Shown: in pieces, positions 42,718 to 50,728 of the stretch
Layout: each line of letters starts with the position of its first letter
Position numbering within the stretch: position 1 is the first letter of the stretch
Assembly (NCBI RefSeq): GCF_001270745.1
Contig: NZ_LFXL01000010.1
Location: 124,001 to 188,000, forward strand
Length of the DNA: 64,000 nucleotides
Direction of reading: 5' to 3'
Origin: Jiangella muralis
GTDB taxonomy: Bacteria > Actinomycetota > Actinomycetes > Jiangellales > Jiangellaceae
Translations under genes and position numbers: made by a program
Notes under the pieces: generated by a model
Database searches by the model: none
What the model was told of the DNA's origin: nothing
The model's input: only the letters and a program-made list of their open reading frames with translations

Positions 42718-44724
42718 TCAACCCTCACCGTCCAGCGCCGCTAGGACCTTATCCAGCGCAGTCACGTCGATCTTCCGGTCACGATAATCCTTGTATCGTT
42801 TCTGCGCCGTATCCAGCAGCTTGTCATAGTAAAGGATGCGACCGTCAATGTGTGAAAGCTGCCGCCTTACAAGATCCTCAAGGTCGGCTTCGCCCAGATA
42901 TTCGACCTTGGGATCCTGACCAAGCACGTACACAACCGAAATGTCCTGCACGCGTTCGTTCCGCTTGCGCAGCACTTCCGAGAGCGCCTCATGGTACTTC
43001 TCGCCTTGCTTACGTAGCTCGTCAATCGTAGTTACCCGACCGTACTTCTTGAGTTCCACGATCATGTGAACGCCAGCAGCCGTTCGGTACTGAATATCGA
43101 TGCGACCCTGCTTCTGATTCTCCGCCTCGCTCTTGTTGAATAAGGTCCCCCTACGGACACGCGTCAAACTGATCTCCATGTCCGCATCGCCGGTGGCCCC
43201 CTCCCAGGAGGGATCGAGCAACCACATGTTCTCGAAGAGGTGTTTCTGCAACACCTTTTCCAGTTCATCGCGGTTGATCATATTCTCAAGGCGTTCGATC
43301 GCCTCCAACCGTGACCGCAAGATCTGGACATAGAGCGCATCCTCGTAGGACCTCGCGTTCGCCAGCAACGGCAGCACATCTGTCGCAAAGAGTCCGTCGG
43401 CGAACTTTTGAAGCTCCTTGGTTGTGGACTCAATAGCGATGCGCTCAAAGGCAAGAATGCTCGCCTTGTAAAGTGCTGGCCTGTGCGCCTCGTTATCGAG
43501 CCGCAGCGCTGCGACGGTCCCAATCACCTTGCGCGCAGCGTCACGTTGGCTCTCGGGCCTGTTCTCGACCCAATCACCTACGATCGGATACTTGACGGTA
43601 AGATCTTTGAACCGCTGCTTTGGCCGTTCAGCCGACCAGTCCTCTGCGGCAGTGTTGAAGGCGTCGCGAAGCTTACTGATCAAGAGATTGACCCGCTCAT
43701 CGTCTTCGATCAATCTCTGACGATCGCTCGTAGCGATGTCGTCGGCGCCATCGATATCAAGAAACTCAGCTCGGATTTGGCCGGTTACATAACTCCCGAA
43801 CAGCTTATTGAAGTCGAGTTGGTCGAGAATCCCTTCTTGAATGGGGCGCTTTCGAGCGATAATGATAATATTTCGCAGGGACTCTTGCGTGTCCTCAGGA
43901 TCATTAAGTTCATCCGGGGTTCTGACCGTACCGAACCAACCTTCAAGCTTCCAACCCCGAGCGGCGTCGACAACATTGTCCTTAATCAACCAGACCCGCT
44001 TGACATTCGGCTTGGGGAAATCCTTGAGATCCGGCATGCCGAGATACCAGACATATTCAAGCCTTTTGAGATCTTCGCGGTCCTCGTACGTCACAGGAAC
44101 ACCGTCGATCTCGATTATGAAACGGTCAGGATCCGTATCCTCGAAACCGAGGGTATCGAAGCGTCTCGCTAGCCGCCGCCGTAATGCGGTGACGGAGACT
44201 CCTGTTCGCTTGCGATTCAGATCCCTGAGGACGATTCGAGTCCCCGTGGGCGGCAAGCTGTCCGGCACAGGGATAACCACAGGGTGATAGGTCTTCTTCT
44301 TCGCAATGTGCTCACGAAGCTCTGAGACCCGAACGCGGAACGCGTTGGCTTCGCCGTCCTTTACTGAATAGAGCGACACCTCTCCGGCGAGCGAGAATAC
44401 CGACAGCTTACCTATCCCCTTCCGGCCCATAAATGGGCGCTCGAACTTCGGCGACCTGTCACCTTCTTCATCGCGCTTCTTGTACGCAACAGTGAGGTAC
44501 CGTCTGTTTAGCTCCTCGCGGGTCATACCGGCACCGTCATCTTCGATGGTGATTTCATCGCCTGCGGCGTTCCATCGAATTGCCACCTTATTGGCGTCCG
44601 CATCCCATGCGTTCGCCACAAGTTCGGATAGCACTGCCGCGGCGTTGCTGTACAGATTCATCCCGAGCGACTCGACCACGGCTAGATCAACGCTAAATGT
44701 GTACGGCGCCGCCGAATCAGCCAT
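42718..44724 (-). CDS. GHKL-ATPase protein of restriction/defence type (BbrUII/HgiDII-like)
   Basis: Predicted DNA-targeting effector of 668 residues. The N-terminus is an Hsp90/MutL-like ATPase: Bergerat motifs AAAVLSELVANAWDADANKV (N box), ITIEDDGAGMT (G1) and GRKGIGKLSVFSLAG (G2). The middle is helical. Around residue 525-590 a PD-(D/E)xK-like order is visible: GRIDIQYRT then HMIVELKKYGR. This suggests an ATP-driven nuclease. The overlap with dcm (8 nt) indicates a restriction-modification pair. I recall HgiDII/BbrUII restriction enzymes with this build; the assignment is from memory. GC content is lower than in the neighbours. Confidence 0.75.
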   Translation of the reverse strand: MADSAAPYTFSVDLAVVESLGMNLYSNAAAVLSELVANAWDADANKVAIRWNAAGDEITIEDDGAGMTREELNRRYLTVAYKKRDEEGDRSPKFERPFMGRKGIGKLSVFSLAGEVSLYSVKDGEANAFRVRVSELREHIAKKKTYHPVVIPVPDSLPPTGTRIVLRDLNRKRTGVSVTALRRRLARRFDTLGFEDTDPDRFIIEIDGVPVTYEDREDLKRLEYVWYLGMPDLKDFPKPNVKRVWLIKDNVVDAARGWKLEGWFGTVRTPDELNDPEDTQESLRNIIIIARKRPIQEGILDQLDFNKLFGSYVTGQIRAEFLDIDGADDIATSDRQRLIEDDERVNLLISKLRDAFNTAAEDWSAERPKQRFKDLTVKYPIVGDWVENRPESQRDAARKVIGTVAALRLDNEAHRPALYKASILAFERIAIESTTKELQKFADGLFATDVLPLLANARSYEDALYVQILRSRLEAIERLENMINRDELEKVLQKHLFENMWLLDPSWEGATGDADMEISLTRVRRGTLFNKSEAENQKQGRIDIQYRTAAGVHMIVELKKYGRVTTIDELRKQGEKYHEALSEVLRKRNERVQDISVVYVLGQDPKVEYLGEADLEDLVRRQLSHIDGRILYYDKLLDTAQKRYKDYRDRKIDVTALDKVLAALDGEG

Positions 44725-45787
44725 CTTTGCCCCCTGCAATCGACTCGATTTTCGAAATGAACGCCTCGCCTACGGCACAGCCGAAGGGCGGCGGGACGGC
44801 ATTGCCGATTAGTCGGCCAACCGTGAGGAGTTTTGGCCGTTCGTCGGCACTCACAAACTGATACTCACGCGGAAAGCCCTGCAGCATGGCGGCTTCCCGC
44901 AAGGACAGGCTCCGGTCCTGTTCAGGATGACCGAAACGGCCTGTTCCAAAGCTATACGCTTGCGTGGTTATCGTCGGCGACGGTTCGTCCCATTTCATGC
45001 GCCCATAGAATGCCTGGAAGCTGGCACCCGTCTTCTTCTTGTGGCACTCGGCTAGCAGCTTCTCTGGCCAATCGCGCCAAGTTCCGCCTGGCTTGGATGC
45101 TTGCATTCGAGCGAGATTTAATGGCGTCAAGCTCCGAGCCATGTGAAGAGGGTCGCTCGGATCTGTTTCACCATGACGCAGTGCCGGAAGTGTAGCGATT
45201 ACATCCTTTACGGTTCTAAACTCGGATCGCTCCAGGCTACCTTTGGGCAAACGAACGACGCCTATTCGAGAAGCAATCAGCACGAGGCGTCGGCGTTCCT
45301 GTGGAAGCCCGAACTCGGGACCGTAGAGCGTTCCGTAGTCAACTGCATATCCGAGCTCCCGCAGCTTTGCGACGAACTCGTGGAACACTGTCATGCGACC
45401 GAGACGGGTGACATTCTCCATTGTTACAAAATGAGGCATAGCCTCCTCGACCAACCGACCGAAATGCGCGAGCAGGTCCCAATTCTCCTCGCTGCTCGTG
45501 TCCTTTCCTCGCCGATGACTTGAAAACGGCTGACACGGCGCACATCCGGCAAGCAGGCGGTATTTTGCTTCAGCGTGCCACAAGTCGGTTAGATCCCGAC
45601 CCGTTACTTCTGCCACGTCCTTCAGTAAGAACTTTGCCCTGAGGTTGGCTTCGTAGGGGTATGCGCAGGCGGGATCAAGATCGATGCCGGCAGCTACCTC
45701 GACGCCGGCCTGCTTCAAGCCCAACGACAGCCCGCCGGCGCCGCAGAACAGGTCAATCGCACTGACTTTAGGTGGCACACGACGCAT
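44717..45787 (-). CDS. dcm: DNA cytosine-5 methyltransferase
   Basis: Modifies cytosine, presumably shielding host and element DNA from the adjacent effector. The 356 residues have all main motifs in order: AIDLFCGAGGLSLGLKQAG (I), GCAPCQPFSSH (IV, catalytic Cys), MENVTRLGRM (VI), GLPQERRRLVLIA (VIII), and RLIGNAVPPPFGCAVGEAF (X). The variable region (about 230-280) is short. Transcribed ahead of the GHKL gene with an 8-nt overlap and divergent from vsr. Confidence 0.95.
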   Translation of the reverse strand: MRRVPPKVSAIDLFCGAGGLSLGLKQAGVEVAAGIDLDPACAYPYEANLRAKFLLKDVAEVTGRDLTDLWHAEAKYRLLAGCAPCQPFSSHRRGKDTSSEENWDLLAHFGRLVEEAMPHFVTMENVTRLGRMTVFHEFVAKLRELGYAVDYGTLYGPEFGLPQERRRLVLIASRIGVVRLPKGSLERSEFRTVKDVIATLPALRHGETDPSDPLHMARSLTPLNLARMQASKPGGTWRDWPEKLLAECHKKKTGASFQAFYGRMKWDEPSPTITTQAYSFGTGRFGHPEQDRSLSLREAAMLQGFPREYQFVSADERPKLLTVGRLIGNAVPPPFGCAVGEAFISKIESIAGGKDG

Positions 45788-46072
45788 GGTCGGAGCCTAG
45801 CTTGGGGGTGGGACACTCGTCGACGGCCTTGGCACGTTGAGGCGGAAGTTGTTACACCTGGGAGCAGTGAGCGGCTGCGACTGCCGCCCTCGCAGTTCAC
45901 GGACTCGTCGAACGCCATGCATGTCATCGCCCGACCGATCCGACCTTCCGAGGCCCCCGAGCGTGACCCGATGGGCCGTCTCGCGGTCGCGCACCTCGCC
46001 CCTGGAGGCATCGGCGATAGCCTGCACTACGTGGTCCACGCATCTTCACCTGTCACGCCGAACCGAGCACCC

Positions 46073-46483
46073 ATGCCGACGTCTGAGCATGTTCAAGGTC
46101 GCTTCCGTGCACAGGCGAGGCGCGACACGTCGCCCGAGATGGCGCTGCGGCGCGAGCTGCATCGACGCGGGCTTAGGTACCGCGTCCAGCGACGGCTCCT
46201 CCCCGGTGTGCGACGAACGGCCGACATCGTCTTCGGCCCTGCGAAGGTTGTCGTTGACGTACGAGGATGTTGGTGGCATGCGTGCCCCGAACACGGCACG
46301 ACGGCCAGGCACAACGCCGACTGGTGGCGCCAGAAGCTAGCTCGGAACGTCGCGCGAGACGCGGAGACCGAGAGCGCGTTGCGTGCCGCCGGCTGGGAGG
46401 TGATCGTCGTATGGGAGCACGAGAACCCCTCGGACGCAGCAGCAAGAGTCGCCGTGCTCGTCCGCCAGCGGAATGCCATGTGA
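46073..46483 (+). CDS. vsr: Very-short-patch-repair endonuclease
   Basis: Nicks beside T:G mismatches that arise when 5-methylcytosine deaminates, so it limits mutation caused by the neighbouring methylase. The 136 residues have the family length and motifs: RRDTSPEMALRRELHRRGLR, TADIVFGPAKVVVDVRGCWW with the catalytic Asp, HACPEHGTTARHNADWWRQK and EVIVVWEHE. The ATG at 46073-46075 is chosen because family homology begins there; longer versions run into low-quality sequence. Confidence 0.92.
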   Translation: MPTSEHVQGRFRAQARRDTSPEMALRRELHRRGLRYRVQRRLLPGVRRTADIVFGPAKVVVDVRGCWWHACPEHGTTARHNADWWRQKLARNVARDAETESALRAAGWEVIVVWEHENPSDAAARVAVLVRQRNAM

Positions 46484-46575
46484 GCTGAGCCCCTTGGGCG
46501 AGCGGACGGCTACCTGCCGCTGCGACGTCCAGGGTGACTTGCCGAACCGATGCGACGCGAGGATGATCACTGCGC

Positions 46576-47217
46576 GTGGAGATCTGGGCGTTGATCAACG
46601 AGACACTCGCTGCTTCGTGGCCAATGGTTGTCCTCGTCTTGGTTCTTACCTTCCTGGCTCTATTTCGACATGAGATCGCTGACTTGCTCAAGCGACTTCG
46701 AAAGGCGTCGGCTGGACCGCTCGCACTGGAGATGGAGAAGCTTCCCGAGGTAAAGCAGATCAACGCAGACCGCAACCGGCAGTTGCTTACTGCGGCCGAA
46801 TCCGTGGCGCACCGCTCTATGCAGCGGAGGCCAGATGCTCGCGATGCGCCTCAGTTCACACGTGCGCAAGTTGAAGAGTTCGTAAAGATCGCGGCGGAGG
46901 CAGGCTACGAGACTGGTGAAGTCCGGATGTTCCAAGGTGAGGTAGAGCCAGTAATCGGCTGGATCGATGACGCTCCGCAAATTGAGTATTGGCAGAGCAG
47001 GCGCCGCGCCCACCTGAGCAACTGGCAGCTCAGCCGCATCAGACAGCTTCGGCATGAGATGCAAGAGCTACAGGCCCAGATCCAGAATCCCGCCGCGGAG
47101 GTCACGCCCCAGCAGGTCACCGCCCTACGCATGCGACGCCGAGCGCTACTTCAAGAACTGGCCGTCCTCGACCCGTTGGCCCCAGAGCTGCGATCCAATG
47201 ATCCGAACGGCAGTTGA
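46576..47217 (+). CDS. Membrane-anchored hypothetical protein, 213 aa
   Basis: One N-terminal transmembrane segment (SWPMVVLVLVLTFLALF) is followed by a cationic stretch and a cytoplasmic part rich in charged helices, with a likely coiled coil near the end (RIRQLRHEMQELQAQIQ). No family recognised. It follows vsr by about 90 bp on the same strand and may belong to the defence cargo. The GTG start at 46576 directly precedes the hydrophobic segment. Base composition resembles the cargo rather than the chromosome. Confidence 0.65.
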   Translation: MEIWALINETLAASWPMVVLVLVLTFLALFRHEIADLLKRLRKASAGPLALEMEKLPEVKQINADRNRQLLTAAESVAHRSMQRRPDARDAPQFTRAQVEEFVKIAAEAGYETGEVRMFQGEVEPVIGWIDDAPQIEYWQSRRRAHLSNWQLSRIRQLRHEMQELQAQIQNPAAEVTPQQVTALRMRRRALLQELAVLDPLAPELRSNDPNGS

Positions 47218-47230
47218 CGGACTTCGAGTC

Positions 47231-47497
47231 TACTTCCCGACGTTCCGTCGGCGCTCGCGGTGAAACGCCGCCAGTGCGACCTGCATCTCGCTCCGTCCGG
47301 CAGGCCGCGAACCAGCCTTCCTCAGCCCAATGAGCGAGATCAAGATACGTCGTCTCTGTTCCCACGGCGCGGGCGAGGACCGGGCAATCCACCGGTATGA
47401 GCGCGGTCAGCAGCCGCCCCCATGGCTCCAGCAGGACGCTGGTCAGCCCAGCGACCCACGGCCAGCAGCACGAGCCGTCAACGCCCCCTCGGCGCAC
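47231..47497 (-). pseudogene. Conserved element-end fragment, copy A
   Basis: On the minus strand this encodes ARAVGTETTYLDLAHWAEEG then FAACRTERDAGRT and SPRAPTE. Copy B at 49.13-49.35 kb encodes the matching TEYLNLAHWVDEG, RFAAYLTERDAARVG and SPRATAE. The open frame is overlapped by the 3' end of the membrane-protein gene and lacks a clear start, so I treat it as a remnant. Function unknown. Confidence 0.5.
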
Positions 47498-48300
47498 CGC
47501 AGGTACGTCCTACTTCCGGCTACCCTTCGGCGGCAGGCCCCATCACCTCACTCCTCCTCGGCCCGGTGACGGCGATGGTGGCCACGGTGAGAACTTTCTT
47601 TACTCCGTTAAAGCGGCTCGCTGCGCTCGCCGCGCCGCCCTCCCGGCTGCGCCGGGCGTGCGGCCTTCGGCCGTTCCGGGCGCACCGTACGGGCGGCACG
47701 AACGCGACCAGGCCGGTGACGGATGAGAACGTGTCTCACCTGTCACCGGCCTGGTGATCCGCAACCCCAGGACCTGGCCACCCGATGCCACGCGCCCTCG
47801 CCCTCACGGAGAACGGCACGCGGCAGACGCCATGCCAGGCCGCCGCCGGCTCGGGAGCTGCACGAGCCGCAAGCCCCGGCGTCCGCTCCCAAGTCCCCCT
47901 AAGCAGCCGGCCACCTCTCCGTGAGGGCCCACCTCGACGCTACGCACATGATCACCGAGGGGAAGGGGGCCAGTTTCACCGACGAGAGCTGAGAGGGTCT
48001 GGCCGTCCCCCTCATGCCGTGATTGTCCGGCCTCCACTCCGCGAGTCAAGGGCACTCCGCTACGCTCCGTGTCGCTTCGCGATCTACGACCCTTGACACG
48101 CTCCACTCCGGCCTTGGGGCGGCAGTTATGAGGGGGAAGGCGCAGAGTGGCGACGGCGACGGAAGCCACACCTTGACCCACAGGAATGCTCTCCGGACGG
48201 CAAGAACCGAGGAGAGGACGACGACGGACCAACCGCCCGAACACGCTGGTCAGAGCCAGGATCCGCGAGTCAACGAGAAGGGCGATCAGCGCCCGGAGAA
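47498..48300. other. Right-end region of the element without a supported gene
   Basis: About 800 bp of short GC-rich self-complementary words (for example CGGCCTTCGGCCG near 47.67 kb). It includes the hairpin at 47707-47755 and the pair TCAAGGG/CCCTTGA around 48.05-48.10 kb. Open frames here cross these repeats and do not show coding features. It may hold cis-acting transfer or replication sites; I cannot define them. Confidence 0.5.
47707..47755. terminator. Nested hairpin with 14-bp outer stem
   Basis: ACCAGGCCGGTGAC (47707-47720) pairs with 47742-47755; within the loop TGAGA/TCTCA forms a second stem. Could be a terminator or a cis-acting structure of the element end. Confidence 0.5.
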
Positions 48301-48301
48301 G

Positions 48302-48371
48302 AATCAGAGGGTTCCTGGTTCGAGTCCAGGTGCGGGAGCCAAACACCAAGGTCACAGGCCAGAGGGCTGTT
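48302..48371. repeat. Attachment-site repeat, right copy
   Basis: Seventy bases identical to 34249-34318, containing the tRNA-Asn 3' half plus 30 bp. Because a second integrase fragment follows at exactly the same distance (25 bp) as in the left copy, this may be the left end of an older tandem element rather than a chromosomal attR. Confidence 0.9.
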
Positions 48372-48395
48372 CGGCTCCACATAGCGACCCATGGT

Positions 48396-48809
48396 TTACC
48401 CATGGTTTTCGCCTTCCGCCGCATCGCGGAACGCCGCATCGAGCGCAGTGGCGGCCGGGTTGGCGACTCGCCGGCCCATGTAGTTGTCCTGGGTCATCGA
48501 CACGCGGGCATGCCCGAGCTGGTCGGCCACCTGCCGAGCGGAGAACCCGGCACCATCCATGACGGTCGCGGTCGTCTTGCGGTAGTTGTGCGAGGTCAGC
48601 CACTCCATCGCGGCCGGTCCCCTGGCCACACGGATGTCCCGGCTCGTGTTCGACGGGTCACGGAACCCGCCTCGGCTGTTCGCGAACACCGGGCGGTCGA
48701 GCTGTGTGCCCGGCACGAACCGACGCCTGAGCATCGCGACGGCTACGAGCGGAAGCGGCAGCGCCCGATCGAAGCGGCTCTTGATCCACTTCCGGATGAG
48801 GCCCTGGCC
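48396..48809 (-). pseudogene. Truncated tyrosine integrase (C-terminal 137 residues)
   Basis: Encodes FVPGTQLDRPVFANSRGGFR through SHNYRKTTATV, QLGHARVSM and QDNYMGRR, colinear with the last third of the intact integrase at 34.3 kb and clearly homologous. The catalytic His-x-x-Arg, His and Tyr remain, but the core-binding domain and the first catalytic Arg are missing. The frame continues upstream into unrelated sequence. Remnant of a second related element. Confidence 0.88.
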
Positions 48810-48814
48810 AGTGG

Positions 48815-49105
48815 GTCGACTACATCGCTGCGCGGCGAACCTCGGAGCCGACCCTGATGAAGCCGAACCCTCACTACCTGATCGAGGCAGTGTCGGCCCG
48901 GGGCGCCCGCTCATGCCTGCACCTTTGTCTGCGACTCCGATGCTGACGCCGTGGCAGCGGAGCGTGCTGGCGATCTCGCGGTCGGGTACGCCGACAAAGC
49001 CAGGCAAGGCCGAATGGCTCGCTGCGGCTGGAGCCGATGTTGTGATCGACTCCATGACAACTTTGGCGACGGTGCTCCGGGAGGCGAGAGGGATGACATC
49101 CTTTC
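48815..49105 (+). pseudogene. HAD-family phosphatase remnant with frameshifts
   Basis: Three consecutive pieces in different frames reproduce the C-terminal half of a HAD phosphatase of the type carried by actinomycete elements: TLMKPNPHYLIEAVSARG, then CDSDADAVAAERAGDLAVGY with ADK, then KPGKAEWLAAAGADVVIDSM and TTLATVLREA. At least two frameshifts separate them and the N-terminal half is absent. Confidence 0.6.
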
Positions 49106-49133
49106 CTCGCGCGTCAGAAGGCAGTTGGCGCCC

Positions 49134-49345
49134 AGCCTTCCGCCGTTGCTCGCGGTGAAAAGAGGCCAACGCGGGCGGCGTCGCGCTCCGTCAGGTAGGC
49201 CGCAAACCGGCCTTCGTCGACCCAATGAGCCAGGTTCAGATATTCCGTCCTTCGGTGCCAATGGCGCGGACCAGGAAGCCCGCAGCGACCAGTGCGACCC
49301 CCGCCGTCATAGCGAGCCTTCACCGAGCGCAGGCCAGCCATGTGT
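49134..49345 (-). pseudogene. Conserved element-end fragment, copy B
   Basis: Related to copy A at 47.2-47.5 kb (see TEYLNLAHWVDEGRFAAYLT and ERDAARVGLFSPRA). The copies have diverged and neither has a clear start. Its presence behind the second integrase fragment supports two related elements side by side. Confidence 0.45.
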
Positions 49346-49577
49346 CCGGCCGCTCGGGTAAGGATGTCGACGCGGCCATCAGCGAGCGCCCGCAGTTCCG
49401 GTGGCGCGGCGTGCGGTGTGACCCCGTCGAACGCGGCGCGTCGAGCTGTCGCGTTGAGCTGTGCGGCCGAGCTCTTGTCAGGGTCATGAGTCCGACCCAC
49501 CGAGTACTCTCGCGAGACTGTTGTTTCGCCCGCGATCTAGGGTGCCAAGGTAGAGGTTCCAATGGGGGGGGTCGACG

Positions 49578-50369
49578 ATGGTTGCCGAGCGGAGAATTGA
49601 GATACCAGCAGAAACGAAGCGGCAGGTCCGACAGCGGTGCGCTTTTGGTTGTGTAATTTGTGGAATCCCAGTTTATCACTATCACCATATGACGAACTAC
49701 GCCGTGTCGCAGGACAATAGTGAATCCAACCTCACGCTTCTGTGCGGCACGCACCACGACGCTACAACGCGGGGCTGGTTGGGGGAAGACGAAATCCGCG
49801 GGAGTAACGATGAGCCGTTTAACCAGAAGCAAGGGCACACAACTCCCTGGGGTACCGGCCTGCGCGGCCCTGTCGCGGAAACTCAAGTCGTGCTGGGTAC
49901 GACTGTCTTCTCATGGCCCGGGGAACCGTTCTTCCCGCTCATCGTGGACGGGGTGCCGATCATCGTCGTCGGAGAACAAGACGGCCGCCCGAGCCTTTCC
50001 GCCCAGTTCCTTGATGAGATGAACCAGCCTGCACTACTTATCCTCCAGAACGAAATCATCCTGTCCACCGAGGGATGGGATATTGCGTCAGAGGGGATGG
50101 CGTTCATTATCAGGTGCGAACTCAGGAAGATCTTTCTGGATATCGACTTCTCACAGCCGAACGTGGTGCATATAGCTCGCGGTCGACTGTTGTGCAATGG
50201 AGTTGAAATACTGCTCAGCAAGAAGGAAGCCAAGATCAACGGCGCTAATGTCGGGTTCGGCGAGAGCCACATCGTTATGCCTTGCGGACTCTTGGTCGGC
50301 CACAACCCTGGGAACGTCAACGCCTGGATGCTTGTGGACAACGTCCCCAGATATGGCGACCGCACCTAA
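49578..50369 (+). CDS. HNH endonuclease-like protein
   Basis: A 263-residue protein with an N-terminal HNH/zinc module: RCAFGCVICG, YHYHHMTNYAVSQDN, SNLTLLCGTHHDATT. The rest (from about residue 85) is a beta-rich domain of unknown type (FFPLIVDGVPIIVVGEQDGR; IIRCELRKIFLDIDFS). GC content is clearly lower than in the surrounding chromosome, and no toxin or restriction partner is adjacent. It could be the last gene of the decayed element or a separate arrival. The ATG follows a G-rich run that can serve as ribosome binding site. Confidence 0.75.
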   Translation: MVAERRIEIPAETKRQVRQRCAFGCVICGIPVYHYHHMTNYAVSQDNSESNLTLLCGTHHDATTRGWLGEDEIRGSNDEPFNQKQGHTTPWGTGLRGPVAETQVVLGTTVFSWPGEPFFPLIVDGVPIIVVGEQDGRPSLSAQFLDEMNQPALLILQNEIILSTEGWDIASEGMAFIIRCELRKIFLDIDFSQPNVVHIARGRLLCNGVEILLSKKEAKINGANVGFGESHIVMPCGLLVGHNPGNVNAWMLVDNVPRYGDRT

Positions 50370-50656
50370 GTGACGGATTGCACCGGTCGACCAGCCTCGT
50401 CTACGTCCAGCCGTCCGCGGGCGCCCGCAGCGGCCCATCGACGCACCTCTGACGGCACCCAGCGTGGGAGCGTCCACCCCTCACCGAGGCTTAGCAACAC
50501 CAGATCACCAGCACGCAGTCGCCGACGAATTCGACTGGCGTTGGCCCGAACGTCCGCTCTACCGTGGCTGTTGAACTCGCCCAAGGCGCATCTACCCGGT
50601 AAGGGCGCGCCCGCAGTCGGAGAGGGTGGCAGCCCGTTCGAGCCGGGCCGGGTCCG
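50370..50656. other. Intergenic stretch without a supported gene
   Basis: No frame with convincing family content. On the minus strand ADVRANASRIRRRLRAGDLV followed by SLGEGWTLPRW looks protein-like but has no credible start or ribosome binding site and crosses a tRNA-like T arm at 50632-50648. Possibly the right junction of the decayed element. Confidence 0.35.
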
Positions 50657-50688
50657 AAGAGCCCCCACGCCACGGCGTGGGGGCTCTT
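50657..50688. terminator. Strong hairpin terminator
   Basis: Stem of up to 15 bp (AAGAGCCCCCACGCC at 50657-50671 with its complement at 50674-50688), followed by CTTGTCT. Very stable, with a T-containing tail; placed between the HNH gene and the convergent reductase gene. Confidence 0.75.
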
Positions 50689-50728
50689 GTCTGGACGATG
50701 GACGGGAAGCGCCGGGCGGCATCTCCCT

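Larger units (their letters stand above)
34249..48371. mobile_element. Actinomycete integrative and conjugative element with restriction-type cargo
   Basis: Length 14.05 kb between direct repeats in tRNA-Asn. Core modules in the order of pSAM2-like elements: integrase, excisionase, RepSA-like initiator, FtsK-type transfer protein, small element proteins, Pra activator, GntR repressor, Nudix protein. Cargo at 42.7-46.5 kb: GHKL ATPase, Dcm, Vsr, plus a membrane protein. The cargo has visibly lower GC than the rest. Transfer in such elements uses double-stranded DNA moved by the FtsK-like protein. Confidence 0.88.

Noticed and set aside
47630-48110. Possible CRISPR-like or iteron array from repeated short GC words.
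   Set aside because: The words are short and self-complementary but not regularly spaced, and there are no unique spacers of equal length.
47804-48439. Minus-strand open frame of 211 codons over the right att repeat.
   Set aside because: Its middle translates the reverse of a tRNA 3' end (WTRTRNPLI), a known artefact; no ribosome binding site or family support.
50632-50656. T-arm-like sequence GCCCGTTCGAGCCGGGC followed by an acceptor-like strand, as in a tRNA 3' end.
   Set aside because: No matching 5' half, anticodon arm or CCA can be found upstream, and the following bases form the strong terminator hairpin. It might be an old att scar but is not a tRNA gene.
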